A DNA stretch of 64,000 nucleotides from Parvularia atlantis (taxonomy: Eukaryota; Opisthokonta; Rotosphaerida): assembly GCA_943704415.1 (NCBI GenBank), contig CALSCO010000113.1, forward strand, positions 17,793 through 81,792. The letters are read 5' to 3'. Shown in pieces: positions 9,905 to 21,860 of this stretch (positions are counted from its first letter, which is position 1; each line of letters begins with the position of its first letter). The position numbers were made by a program, and so were the translations under genes. Under the pieces are notes generated by a model that was not told where the DNA came from, did not search any database, and saw only the letters and a program-made list of their open reading frames with translations.

Positions 9905-11482
9905 TCACGGCCGCCGCAGCGGCGACGTCACTGGGCTGCTCACACTCCCGCTGTAGTACGCCGGCGGCGGCGGCGTGCCAAAGGGCGAGGACGGGAGCGA
10001 CGACGACGTAAAGTGCTGCGAGCGCGTATGTGTCAGGCCCGCTGCGCCGCGCGCACACGCGGGCGACGCACCGTGCCGAGCGGCGACGACGTGAGCAGGT
10101 CGGGCTGCGACGACAGGCCGTAGTCGGCGCTGTCGTATGGCTGCGGGTGCTGCAGCTGGTTGCGCTGCAGCTGCATCGCGGCGCCCGAGGGCGGGTGGTC
10201 GGGCAGGAACTGCGCCATCTCGGGCGAGAGCATGGCCTGTTGTCGTGCGGCGTGTGGGAAGCCCTGCAGGCGGGCGCGCAAGTTTGGCGCACCTGGTACT
10301 CGGCCTGCGTGCACCGGTGCATCTCCATCTTGTTGAGCACGCCGATCTCGTCGTGCAGCTCGAACGGCTTGTTCAGCTTGAGGTGGTAGTACGACCTGCG
10401 CGCGCCCGCGGATTCAGCACGGCCTCACGCTCGCTTGGCGCAGCGCACTTGTCCTCGCTCATCTCGCAATCGATCACCGTGTCCTGGTCGGTCTTGATGA
10501 GGATGAACGGCATGTTGACGCGCATCGCTGCGCACGCGCGCGTCAGACGCATGCACGCACGGGCAGGGGCACGCGCACGCACCCGGGTCCGGCTCGCCGC
10601 CCGCAGCCGCCGCCTCCTCGTTGTGCGCGATAAGGTTGCGCAGCATGATCTTCTGGTACACGAGCTCCTGCAGCCGCGCGCGCTTGCTCTCGACCGCCTT
10701 GGCGCGCTCCTCCTGCTGGCGCTGCGGGCGTGCGTGGGCGGCGCCACTCGTGTGCGCGTGCGCGCGGGAGACGCGCACCTCAAGCTCGTGCATCTCCTGC
10801 GTCGCCGACGTCGGCAGCCCAACCCACCGGATCTCCTTCTTCTCCTTGCGGATGATGTTCATGGCCATGAGCACGTTGAGCGCGTCGTACACGCGCCGCC
10901 GGATGTTCTTCTGCTCGTAGCTCTGCGGGCCGCGGTGGCGCGCACGCACGGTCAGCCCGTCGAGTGCAAGTCGCACGTGTCACACCTCGTCCGGCTCGTT
11001 CATGCCGCGCATCTCCCGCACGAGCTCCTCGGCCACCTCGACGTACGTCGTCGTGCCCTTCTCCTCGACCTTCTGGCACACGCGCAGGCTGAACTGCCGC
11101 AGGCCCTTGCTCCCGCGCTCGCTGCTGGACGGCGCGCGCTCGAGCCGTCGCGGCGGCTGCATCGCGAGCCTGCCGTCGTGCGCGCGTCAGCGCCCGTGCC
11201 CCGCTGCCGCGCAGTAGGCCGCACTTGCTGTCGGCGGCGGCGTGCGGCGCCTCGGGCGGGCTGCGCGCGCGCGCGTGCGTTGTCAGGCAGTTGCGTTTTT
11301 TTCGCGCGTTTGGCGCGCGCGCACCGTGCGAGCAGCGCGCCACCGGGCGACGGCGCCGTGAGACGCACGCGCTTGTGCTGTGCGCGCTCGCGCGCGGTTC
11401 GGCACGGCAGGCGGAGGCGCAGGGGCCGCGCGCGCACCAGCTCGGCCTCGGCGGTGCCCTCGCGCTTTGTGGGCGTGGCCAT
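9905..11482 (-). CDS. TFDP: DP-family dimerisation partner of E2F
   Basis: DP proteins pair with E2F to bind TTTSSCGC sites and control S-phase genes. The first exons ([15 protein letters not shown], then [13 protein letters not shown]) form a basic leader. The winged-helix DNA-binding domain follows: [31 protein letters not shown], then after an intron [19 protein letters not shown] and IRWVGLP. A coiled coil ([19 protein letters not shown]) and the DP marked box come next ([36 protein letters not shown]). The C-terminus is Ser/Pro-rich. [13 protein letters not shown] is the DP version of the motif, as opposed to E2F. At least six introns are used. Confidence 0.9.
11300..11316 (+). promoter_or_regulatory. 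Two adjacent E2F consensus sites inside an intron of the DP gene
   Basis: TTTCGCGC at 11300-11307 and TTTGGCGC at 11309-11316 both fit the E2F/DP consensus TTTSGCGC and lie side by side in a 5' intron of the DP gene itself. Self-regulation by E2F/DP is plausible but inferred. GC-rich sequence raises the chance of coincidental GCGC halves, although the T-runs are rare here. Confidence 0.4.
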
Positions 11483-11523
11483 TTCAACCACAGCTCGCGC
11501 GCAGGAGGAGGAGGAAAATTCTC

Positions 11524-12729
11524 TCACCACTGCTCGGCGAGCCACTCGAGCCAGCGGCCGTGCGCCTGGCCCCGCGCGAGCAGCACGTCGTCGTCGCCCT
11601 CGCGCAGCCGCGGCCACAGGCTCACGCGCAGCTCGGCGATGCCCGGCGTCGCGCCGTCCTCCATCCGCAGCCACGCGAGCGGGCGCTCGGGTGTTGCGGC
11701 CGCGCCGGCCGCGTGCAGCTGCGCTTGGATGTCGTCGCGGTCGCCGGGGCTCAGGTACGGCCAGATGTACGAGTGGTGCACGATCGTGAGCCGCGGTGCC
11801 GCTGCCTCGCCCTGTGCCTCGTGCCACGCCGCCAGCTCGGCGCGCAGGAACGAGCACGCGTCCTGCTCGCGCACGGGCGCTGGGTCGACCGCCGCCGCCG
11901 CCAGCGCCGCGTTGAGCGTGCGGAAGCGCTCGGTCAGGTCGGGCCAGACGTAGGCCTGCAGCAGCCGGCGCGCATCGGCGCTGGTGACGTCGACGGGGGC
12001 GAGATCGCAGCCGAGACGCGACACGACGCGGAACCGGCTGTGGGGCGCGTCCGTGCCCGCAAACGCCGCCGGCACGTCGCCCGCGCGCCACTCGGGGCGG
12101 ATGACCACCGGCGCGTCCGGCACGCCCCACGTCCACGTGCGCGCGCCGTGGTACTCGTAGCGGTACTTGTCGAGGCGCAGGATGAGGCCCGCGCTCGAGC
12201 CGATCTCGCGCAGGGCGAGCGGCAGCTTGGCCCCGAAGCGCGCCCAGACGTACAGCAGGCTCGGCAGGAGGCAGCTGCCGCGCGAGACCTCGTTCGTCTG
12301 CTGCGCGCGGTCGACGAAGGGGCGCAGGAACGCGCGTTCGCGCTGCAGCGTCTCGCTGGCGGCCTCCCACGCCGCATCCGACCACGGCTCGACCTGCTCG
12401 CCGGCGGTCGTCGGCAGGAAGCGCGCGTACTCGGGCGCACGCCCGCTCAGCGCCTGCGCGCCGCGACGGTCACGCGCCCGCCGCGATTTGCCGCCCCGCC
12501 CGCGTGCGCGACGCGCCAGATAGTGCAGCCCGCACGCGACGCGGATGGGCAGATACTCGAGCGCGGCGACGCCGACCCAGTCGCTGCACAGCTCCCAGAC
12601 GGCACCGGAGCCGTGCGCAACGTCCTCCGCGCAGCGCTCGAGCAGGCGCCGGTGGAGGTCGCTGCCCATGCGCGCGCTCAGCGCCGCCATCTCGCGGAAG
12701 GCGCCGGCGAGTGCTGTCGCGCTCTGCAT
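11524..12729 (-). CDS. DUF2332-family protein, single exon, bacterial type
   Basis: A single open frame of 401 residues with no intron. It matches DUF2332, a family mostly known from bacteria and thought to have a methyltransferase-like fold. Family motifs are visible: an N-terminal block around YLPIRVACGLHYL, QTNEVSRGSCLLPSLLYV, then LPLALREIGSSAGLILRLD followed by KYRYEY, and C-terminal LTIVHHSYIWPYL with LRVSLWP. The GSSAG segment would be the nucleotide or SAM-binding turn if the fold prediction holds. Base composition matches the neighbours. Single-exon structure and family distribution suggest acquisition from bacteria. Function is unknown. Confidence 0.8.
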   Translation of the reverse strand: MQSATALAGAFREMAALSARMGSDLHRRLLERCAEDVAHGSGAVWELCSDWVGVAALEYLPIRVACGLHYLARRARGRGGKSRRARDRRGAQALSGRAPEYARFLPTTAGEQVEPWSDAAWEAASETLQRERAFLRPFVDRAQQTNEVSRGSCLLPSLLYVWARFGAKLPLALREIGSSAGLILRLDKYRYEYHGARTWTWGVPDAPVVIRPEWRAGDVPAAFAGTDAPHSRFRVVSRLGCDLAPVDVTSADARRLLQAYVWPDLTERFRTLNAALAAAAVDPAPVREQDACSFLRAELAAWHEAQGEAAAPRLTIVHHSYIWPYLSPGDRDDIQAQLHAAGAAATPERPLAWLRMEDGATPGIAELRVSLWPRLREGDDDVLLARGQAHGRWLEWLAEQW

Positions 12730-13248
12730 GTGCGATCAGGCTGCAGAGCGTGCAAAGTAGCACACAAAGAGAGTCCGTCTCACGGCCTGCCTCCTGCCGC
12801 GCTTCGGGCTTTCTCAATATGCAGCGCCCTGTCGTCGTGCTCGTGCCCACGATGTCGATGGCATGCCGTGTGCGTCCACGGCGAGCTGGGCGACCCGAGT
12901 GGTGCAGGAGGTCGGCGCGCGTGTGCTGTGGTGCCAGCCCAGGTCGGCGGCGGTCAGCGCGGTGGCCCCGTCGATTGGCGTTTCCGCGCAGACATAGCGC
13001 GCTTCAGCAGCCATCTGCTCGGCCGCATGCGCCCGCCCGCTGCTGGCCACGACGGCCACGCTGCTCAGGACGGGACGAGAACGAGCTGCTCGGCCGGCTC
13101 GACGTGTGCCTGCGGGCCGCGGGTTCCGCCGTCCCGTTCCACGCGGCGTCGCAAGACAAGGTCCGCGTCCGCGTCCGCGTCGAACGGCATCCGTACAACG
13201 AATGTTGTGCATTGTGGCGCACTTTCGTGTACAAGGCGGACTGGGTGC
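12730..13248. other. Gap between DUF2332 and IWR1 with a possible minus-strand small gene
   Basis: About 520 bp. A minus-strand reading frame starts at 13250 (MHPVRLVHESAPQCTTFVV, then RMPFDADADADLVLRRRV) and runs to a stop at 13065. A second segment lies downstream (AEARYVCAETPIDGATAL), and a GTCC/CAG intron could join them. I do not recognise the product. Its first ATG overlaps the IWR1 start within one CATG, which would be extreme even here, so it is offered only as a candidate. Confidence 0.25.
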
Positions 13249-14809
13249 ATGGCAGCCATGCCGGCGCAGGTGGCGCGCGCCGAGGGCAATGTCGTGCGCC
13301 ACACGCGGCCGGGCCTGCCGGTGGCCGTGCCGGGAGCTGCGCCAGCACCAACAGCAGCAGCAGCACCAGCAGCACCAGCAGCACCAGCAGCAGCGGCAGC
13401 AGCAGCAGCGACGCGTCCGACCGTCGTTCGCGTCAAGCGGCGGCGTGAGGAGGACCCGCTCGACACGCTCGGTAACGGCGAGCAGGCTGCGCGGCGCACG
13501 GCTGACGCGCCCGCGCGGCCGCACAGTGCTCAACGTCGGCGTCGCCAGCAAGACACTGCGCACCGTTGCCGACGGCGAGCCCGCGCCGCCCGCCGGCGAC
13601 GTGCGCGTGTTCCGCCGCGCCGGCACGCTCGACGCCGCCGCCGGCCGCACCCGCGACGAGGCCGTGGCGCTGCAGCGGCGCATCTTCGCGCTCGTGCGCA
13701 AGGGACGCCAGGCCCGCCCCGCGGCCGGCGAGGCGCCGCCGAGCGCGCAGCAGCTGGACGAGGCGCGCCGCGCCCTCGCGCGCGACAAGTGGCAGGCCGC
13801 GGCGTCGGCCGCGCGCTACCGCCTCGTCAGCAGCCGGCGCCGCGCGGCGATGGACGCGGCCGGGCCGGTCGACGACAGCGAGGCCGAGGCGCTGTTCCGC
13901 CTGTACGACGTCGAGCGCGACGACGACGACAACGACGACAAGTCCGTGCCGCAGCGGCCCGCGGCCTTGCCGATGCTCACGCCCATGCCCACGCCGACGC
14001 CGGACGTGCTGCTCTACAACCGCTCGCCGCTCGTGCGCGAGGCGATGGCGCCCGCACCGGCCGCACCCGCGGGCGACGAGTACGTGTACGACATGTACTA
14101 CCTCGCGGGCGACGGGCTGTCGGCGGCCGGGCTGGGGCGCGTCGGCGCCGTGTATCGGCACGAGACGTTCGACGAGGAACTCGTGTTTGACGAGGACGAC
14201 GAGGATGCGGGCGAGCGACGCAGCGAGTACGATGCCGAGGGCGACGAGGACTCGAACGCGGAGGACCACTACGCCAACGACTACCCGGACGAGGACTCGG
14301 ACGCGTTCGACGACGATGTGGACGAGCTGGAGTTCGGCATGGTGTACGACGAGGCGGACGGCGACGGCGGCGGCCACGACGACGACGAAGACGACGACGA
14401 CGACGACCTGCCGGTGCCGCGCGACGGACCGCGGGGCGCGAGTGGCGACGACGACGACGACGACGAGGACGACGAGGACAACGACGGTGACGAGGACGGC
14501 ATGGACGGCGTGCCGCGTGCCAAGACGAGCGCGTCGTCTGTCTACGCGGGACTGAGCGCGCAGTCGCGGGCCACGCTGCGCGCGCTCCGCTCGGGGCTCG
14601 CGCGCCTCGGGCTCGACCCGAAGGCCGAGCGCGACCGCGAAGCCGCGGCGCGGCGGCGGCGCACGGGCGCGGTGGACGACGAGGGCGACAGCGAGGACGA
14701 CGACGACGAGGAGGACGACGACGTCGACGTGTACGAGGAGCCGCGTCCGCCGGCCGTGGCCGACAAGCGCAGCGTGTTTGTGGTCGATGTTGAGCCCAGT
14801 GACGACTGA
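13249..14809 (+). CDS. IWR1: IWR1/SLC7A6OS-type RNA polymerase II nuclear import factor
   Basis: Iwr1 binds assembled RNA polymerase II in the cytoplasm and directs its import by importin alpha. Exon 1 has an Ala/Pro-rich stretch from a CAG/CAC-rich repeat, then VRVKRRREEDPLDTL, the typical N-terminal block. A CTGAC-containing intron (about 13472-13526) splices DTL to VLNVGVASKTLR. The Iwr1 domain is clear: DEYVYDMYYLAG, FDEELVFDEDDED, EDSNAEDHYANDYPDEDSD. Very long Asp/Glu tracts follow (residues about 370-480), then a basic helix and an acidic end. Spliced length is about 500 residues, longer than yeast Iwr1 because of the acidic tracts. Confidence 0.88.
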
Positions 14810-14848
14810 GCCGCACGCCGGCCGACACACAAATCAAGCGCCCGCCGC

Positions 14849-17202
<2,354 letters not shown>

Positions 17203-17218
17203 ACCACGCGAGGAGACG

Positions 17219-17220
<2 letters not shown>

Positions 17221-17252
<32 letters not shown>
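17221..17252 (+). repeat. (GT)16 microsatellite
   Basis: Sixteen GT units between the RAB6 stop and the next start. Confidence 0.95.
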
Positions 17253-17253
<1 letters not shown>

Positions 17254-17287
17254 TTGAGACGAGTGAGCCACGCACGCCACTCTCAGC

Positions 17288-20200
17288 ATGGCGGCGGCTG
17301 CTCTCGCGCCGTCCTTCTGCTCCGCTCACGGCGTCGCGGCGCACGCGCGCACAGACACGCGGACGCGCGGCATGGCGCTCATGGCCGTCGCCGAGGTGGC
17401 GCTCGACCGCGACGAGCTGCTGCAGGCGATGCGGGTGCGCGCGCGCGCGCCACCGCCGTCGACGCGGCGCAACGGCCTGACCTTTGCCGAGCGCGCCGCA
17501 CTGCAGGAGACGGTGCACCCTGACGGGCTGCGGTGGGTGCACGCCGTGCTGCGGCGGCTCGCGCGCGGCCCGCCTTCGCCGACCAACGCGACGGCGCCGG
17601 CCGCGGGTGACGCGGTCAAGCGGCCGCCCGGGCGCGAGTCGCCGCTGGACGACGTCGACTGGGTGCTGCTGTGCCAGACCGTGGTCGACAACGAGCACGC
17701 GGCGCACGCGGCCGCGCCGTCGACGCGTAGCGCCAACTCGCCGCGCGTCGCGGCCAGCGTGCAGCGCGCGCTCACGGCCCTGTCGGCCGCGCGCTTCGAC
17801 CTGCCGCAGTCGGCGTGCTTCTCGGGTGGGACGCGCCTGGCCGACCCGATCATCGAGAGCTTTGGCGACGCCTTCGCGACCAACCCGACGTCGGCGCAGA
17901 TCGTCCGCGGCATCTGGGTCATCCTCCAGACGCTCGAGTACCAGAAGAAGAAGATCCTCGTGCGCTACCCGGTCGAGGTCCTGCGCAACCTCAGCCCGTT
18001 CAAGCTCGCTCTGGCCATGCTCAGCAGCTCAACCCCGCCCACGGTCACGCCCGAGGAGGCCGAGGCGCGTCTCACAAAGTACACAACCGTGCAGCGCCAC
18101 CTCGCCGAGCAGCTCGGCGGCGAGAAGGAGCTGATGCAGGTCGTGTGGCTGGCGCTCCTGCGCAACATTGCCAAGGTCAGCCTCGTCGACCGCGAGCGCG
18201 CCTACGTCGACGATAGCTTCCGCGCACGGCACGAGCGCTTCGCGCAGCAGCACCACCCGGACGACGAGGCCGCGCAGGAGGCCTGGCGCGAGCTGCAGGT
18301 CAAGTACGCCACCCGCGCGCTTCTCGGCCGCGACACGCTCGACGTGGCCATCCGCGAGATTGACCAACTCTTTGGCACGCTCGAGCACCGCGTCGAGAAG
18401 CGTTTCAACGTGTTCTTCGACCAGGTCGTTCTGCCGTCGACCCAGTGCTACCACGACTTTGCCAAGCTCTACCTCGTTGAGCTCGTCGAGGCGCTCAAGT
18501 GCGAGCACCCGGTCAACCTGGCCGACGTGCCCGAGAGCACCAACAAGGTGGGCGCGCTTTCGCACCGCATGGTGGCGTGCTCACTGAGCACGCGCCGTAT
18601 AGAAACTGTTTGAGGAGTCGATCGTTTTTGTGGAGGAGACGCGCGCGCATGTGCACCTGAGCGCCAAGAACGTGCTGCGGCTGTACCAGCTCAACGTGGA
18701 CCACTACGTCGCCAAGGGCGTGTTGGTATGCGCGCACGCGCTGAGCCGCGTGGCCGGCTGCTGAAACCGTGCGTGCGCGCAGATCCGCCAGGAGGCCGCG
18801 CTGCTCTCAGCCAAGTGGGCTCAGCAGGTCGCGCCGCTGCCCGCGGGCTCGATCATCGCGCGCGTCACGAGCGCCGCCAGCAACGAGTACAGCGACCGGC
18901 TCGCGTTCCTGGACCGCGAGGTCGACATGGCACGCGGCGACTTTGTGCGGGTGCGTGCGCCTGCTGCGTGCTGCTGCGTGCGGCACTGACGTTGTGTGGC
19001 AGAGCGTGCACGACATCCTGTCGGACAGCCGGGAGGTCGTGCGCACGCTCGTGCACTGCATCGAGCGGCTGCAGTTCATGGGCATGTGCCAGCACGACGT
19101 GCTCTACGATCGGACCAGGGCCGCGATCGTGCAGGTATGCAGCGCCACACTGCTCACGCTGCGCTGCTGCTGCTCACGCGTCACGCAGGCCGAGAAGCTG
19201 ATGGACGGCCTGGCAGACGAGGCGTGCAAGGTGTACTCGCCGGGCGCGATGGGCGGCACGCTGATTCTGTCCAACACGCTGCTGGACATGGTGCGCCGTG
19301 CAGCGGGTGCGGATGTCTGAGTGCTCATCCACGCTGCACGTTGCACTCAGCTGTACAAGCGGGTGCCGCCGTCCGAGCGTACCAACGGCGTGTCGGCCGC
19401 GTTGCTAAACAACGGCACGGCGGGCAACGCCGGACCAACAACGAACGCGGCCAAGAAGAAGCGCAAGAAGCGGGGGCGGTCCGCGGCCGCCGGCGGTGCA
19501 AACGGTCTCGGTGGCTCGCACGATGGCGACGGAGACGACGACGACGACGGCGGGGACGACGGGTGCGCACGCGTGCTTGAGCATACCGCGCTCGCTCGCT
19601 TGCTGATGGCGACGACTCGTAAGGAAAACGGCCGAGGATGCCGCGGACGACGAGCCCGCGCTGTCGCCGCCGCACGTTAACGGAACACTGGCCGGCGACG
19701 TTGTCGTCTCGCCGCGCCGCCCCGCTGCGATGCTGTCGACGGCCTCGGGGGGTTTTGTCGGCGCACCAGCGGCCGACGCCAAGGCCGCCGGCGAGCAACC
19801 CGGCACGATCACCAGCCGGCAGAAGCCGGCCGGGCTGCCGATCATCCCGCCGCCGGTGCCCACGCCCTCGCCCACGCTCGAGCTGCGCGGGTATCCGCGG
19901 ATCGTCTGGCCCGTGCGTGGCGGCCGCGTGTGTGTGTGTGTGTCTGCGGCATGTGCTGATGTAGCACGCCAGCGGGAGGAGTCGACGCTACTCGAGCTCG
20001 TGCAGCAGCTGCGCTCGATCGCGTTCCAGTACCACGTCGAGCGGTCGATCCTGTTGAACGAGCTGCAGGTGCTGCGACAAGACAACCACCGGCTGCGACA
20101 CCCGGACGAGGCGCCGACAGAGACGGTGTGCGCGCGGCAGCTGCGCCGTTCTTGGCCTCTGACGGCGACAACGCTGCAGCGGCCCGACGTGCCCGAGAGC

Positions 20201-20456
20201 GCCGACGAGCTGCGCGAGGAGCTGCTGGCGCTGCGCAGCCGCAACGCGGTGCTGCAAGTGCAGAACGCGCAGCTGACGACGATGCTCGAGGAGGACCGGC
20301 GCGGGATTGAGCGCCTCAAGGCGCGGCTGGACACGCTCGAGCAGACGCTGCACACACGCATGCGCCTCACCGGTGCCGCACCAGACCCCCAGTGGTGCGT
20401 GCGCGCCGTGCCTCTCTCGTGCGCCTCGCTGCTGCTGACCCGCGCCGCCGCGCAGA
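17288..20456 (+). CDS. Unrecognised multi-exon protein, helical with C-terminal coiled coil
   Basis: I do not recognise the family. A 430-codon first exon (start at 17288, or more likely MALMAVAEVALDRDEL at 17372) is helix-rich, with FGDAFATNPTSAQIVRGIW, YPVEVLRNLSPFKLALAML and EKRFNVFFDQVVLPSTQCYH. Later exons hold FEESIVFVEETRAHVHLSA and RTLVHCIERLQFMG. Splicing at a GTGCGC donor after NTLLDM joins LYKRVPPSERTNGVS in frame; a Lys-rich/Asp-rich linker follows (KKKRKKRGR, poly-Asp), then a Pro-rich segment and coiled coils (ELVQQLRSIAFQYHVERS; LREELLALRSRNAVL). The last intron appears to split the stop codon as TG|A, giving an end near 20456. Conserved-looking exon phases support a real gene. 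Confidence 0.6.
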
Positions 20457-20517
20457 CACATGTATTGTGTGACGCCTCAAACACCAGCGTATCACCTCTG
20501 TTTCGCGCGCGTGTCAC

Positions 20518-21828
20518 ATGGCGACGCTCGGGCTGAGCACGCCGTGGACGTCGGGCGACGGCTGGGCCGGCGACGTGACGACGGCCGTGACGGCGCGGTG
20601 GGCCGCGGGCGCCGCCGACACGGTCCGCGCGCGACTGCAGGTTTCTGAACGCGCGCGCGATCGCCCTATGTGCTTAACTGTCGCCGCAGCTGGCGGTGCG
20701 CGTCGTGCGGCGCATGGCCAACGAGGAGGAGGACGGCGGCAGCGACGACGACGACGACGACGACGTGAAGGACGACGACGCGAAGGACGACGAGGGCGAC
20801 GCGGACGGGCGGCAGGCGCACGAGCAGCGGCAGCGGCTGGCGGCGCGCGTGCGCTGTGCGGTCGCGCCCGATGGCAATCGCGCGCTGTGGCGCGACCTCG
20901 GCCTGATCCTCGCGCTCGACGACGAGGCCGCGCTCGCCGACCACGCCGACGCGTGGGTGCTCGCGGCCGGCCGGGCGCACCGCGAGGGCGCCGTCGTCGT
21001 GTCGCCCGTGGAGTTTGACGACGCCGTGGTGGCGATCGGTGCGTGGTATCGAGATTGCTGCTGCGTCCTCAGCCGCGCGCAGACGTCGAGCACACGACCC
21101 TCACGGCCTTTGCAGCGCGCGTCGGCACGTTCCTCCGGCAGTCAGAGCAGCAGCCGCAGCAGCCGGCGCAGCACCTCGCGGTCTACGACGTCTGTATGCG
21201 CGTGCGTGTGACAAAGGACGTCGGCGCGCCCGACCAGGCCGGTGCAGGGGCGAGCGGCTGCGCGACGGCTGCGCACGCTCACGCGCCGAGGTGCAGACGC
21301 GCAGCGCGTGACGAAGGACACGGTCGAGTCGCTGCGCCGCATCATCCGCACTACGCTGCTCTCGCACGCGCGCACGGTCGAGACGCGCATCCCCGACTGC
21401 TTTAGCGCGCGCATTATCGAGGTGGGCCCTTAGCGTCTGCGTGCGCGCCAGACAACGGGTTGACGCGAGGCCGCAGCAACTCGTCGCGGGCGAGCGCAGC
21501 CAGCTGTTGCGCAGCACTGTGCAGTCTCTGGCGCGCGTGTGCATCGGCTCGCACAGCACGGCGTTCTGCGCGCGCTGGGACGCGCTGCTGGCCTCGTGCA
21601 AGTGCGCCGTGACGGCAGTGCGCAACCAGCGAGCGTTAGCGTGTGCTCGGCTCACGTCTGGACTGCAGACGTGCCCGCTCGACCTGCGCCTGTTCAACCT
21701 GCTGCGAGTGCACATCCTGCGCAAGGTGTGTCTAGTGGGAGCTGTGCATGTGCGTGACTCACGCGGTGCAGGCTCTGCGGCACGCGGTGGCCATGCCGCC
21801 CGCGTACGAGGAGGAGGGCAGTGCGTGA
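20518..21828 (+). CDS. Unrecognised multi-exon protein
   Basis: Start MATLGLSTPWTSGDGWAG at 20518. Exons spliced by standard introns give LAVRVVRRMANEEED, an Asp-rich stretch, a longer helical block (NRALWRDLGLILALDDEAAL; VVSPVEFDDAVVAI), TLTAFAARVGTFLRQSEQQ, TKDTVESLRRIIRTTLLSHA, QLLRSTVQSLARVCIG, CPLDLRLFNLLRVHILRK and a tail PPAYEEEGSA-stop. I recognise no domain. A TTTCGCGC box lies 10 bp before the start codon. It could be a 3' part of the preceding gene if that gene's last intron is wrongly read, but a good stop-start break is seen. Confidence 0.5.
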
Positions 21829-21860
21829 GCGCATTGTACACGGGGGAAAAGGAGAGAGCG

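Noticed and set aside
11380-14190. A 936-codon open frame on the plus strand
   Set aside because: It runs antisense to the DUF2332 gene and into IWR1 exon 1; only its last part (from 13249) is a real exon. High GC makes long antisense frames common.
17288-21828. One single gene from 17288 to 21828
   Set aside because: The coiled-coil part reaches a stop by splicing or shortly after, and a new good start lies at 20518; two genes are simpler, though not proven.
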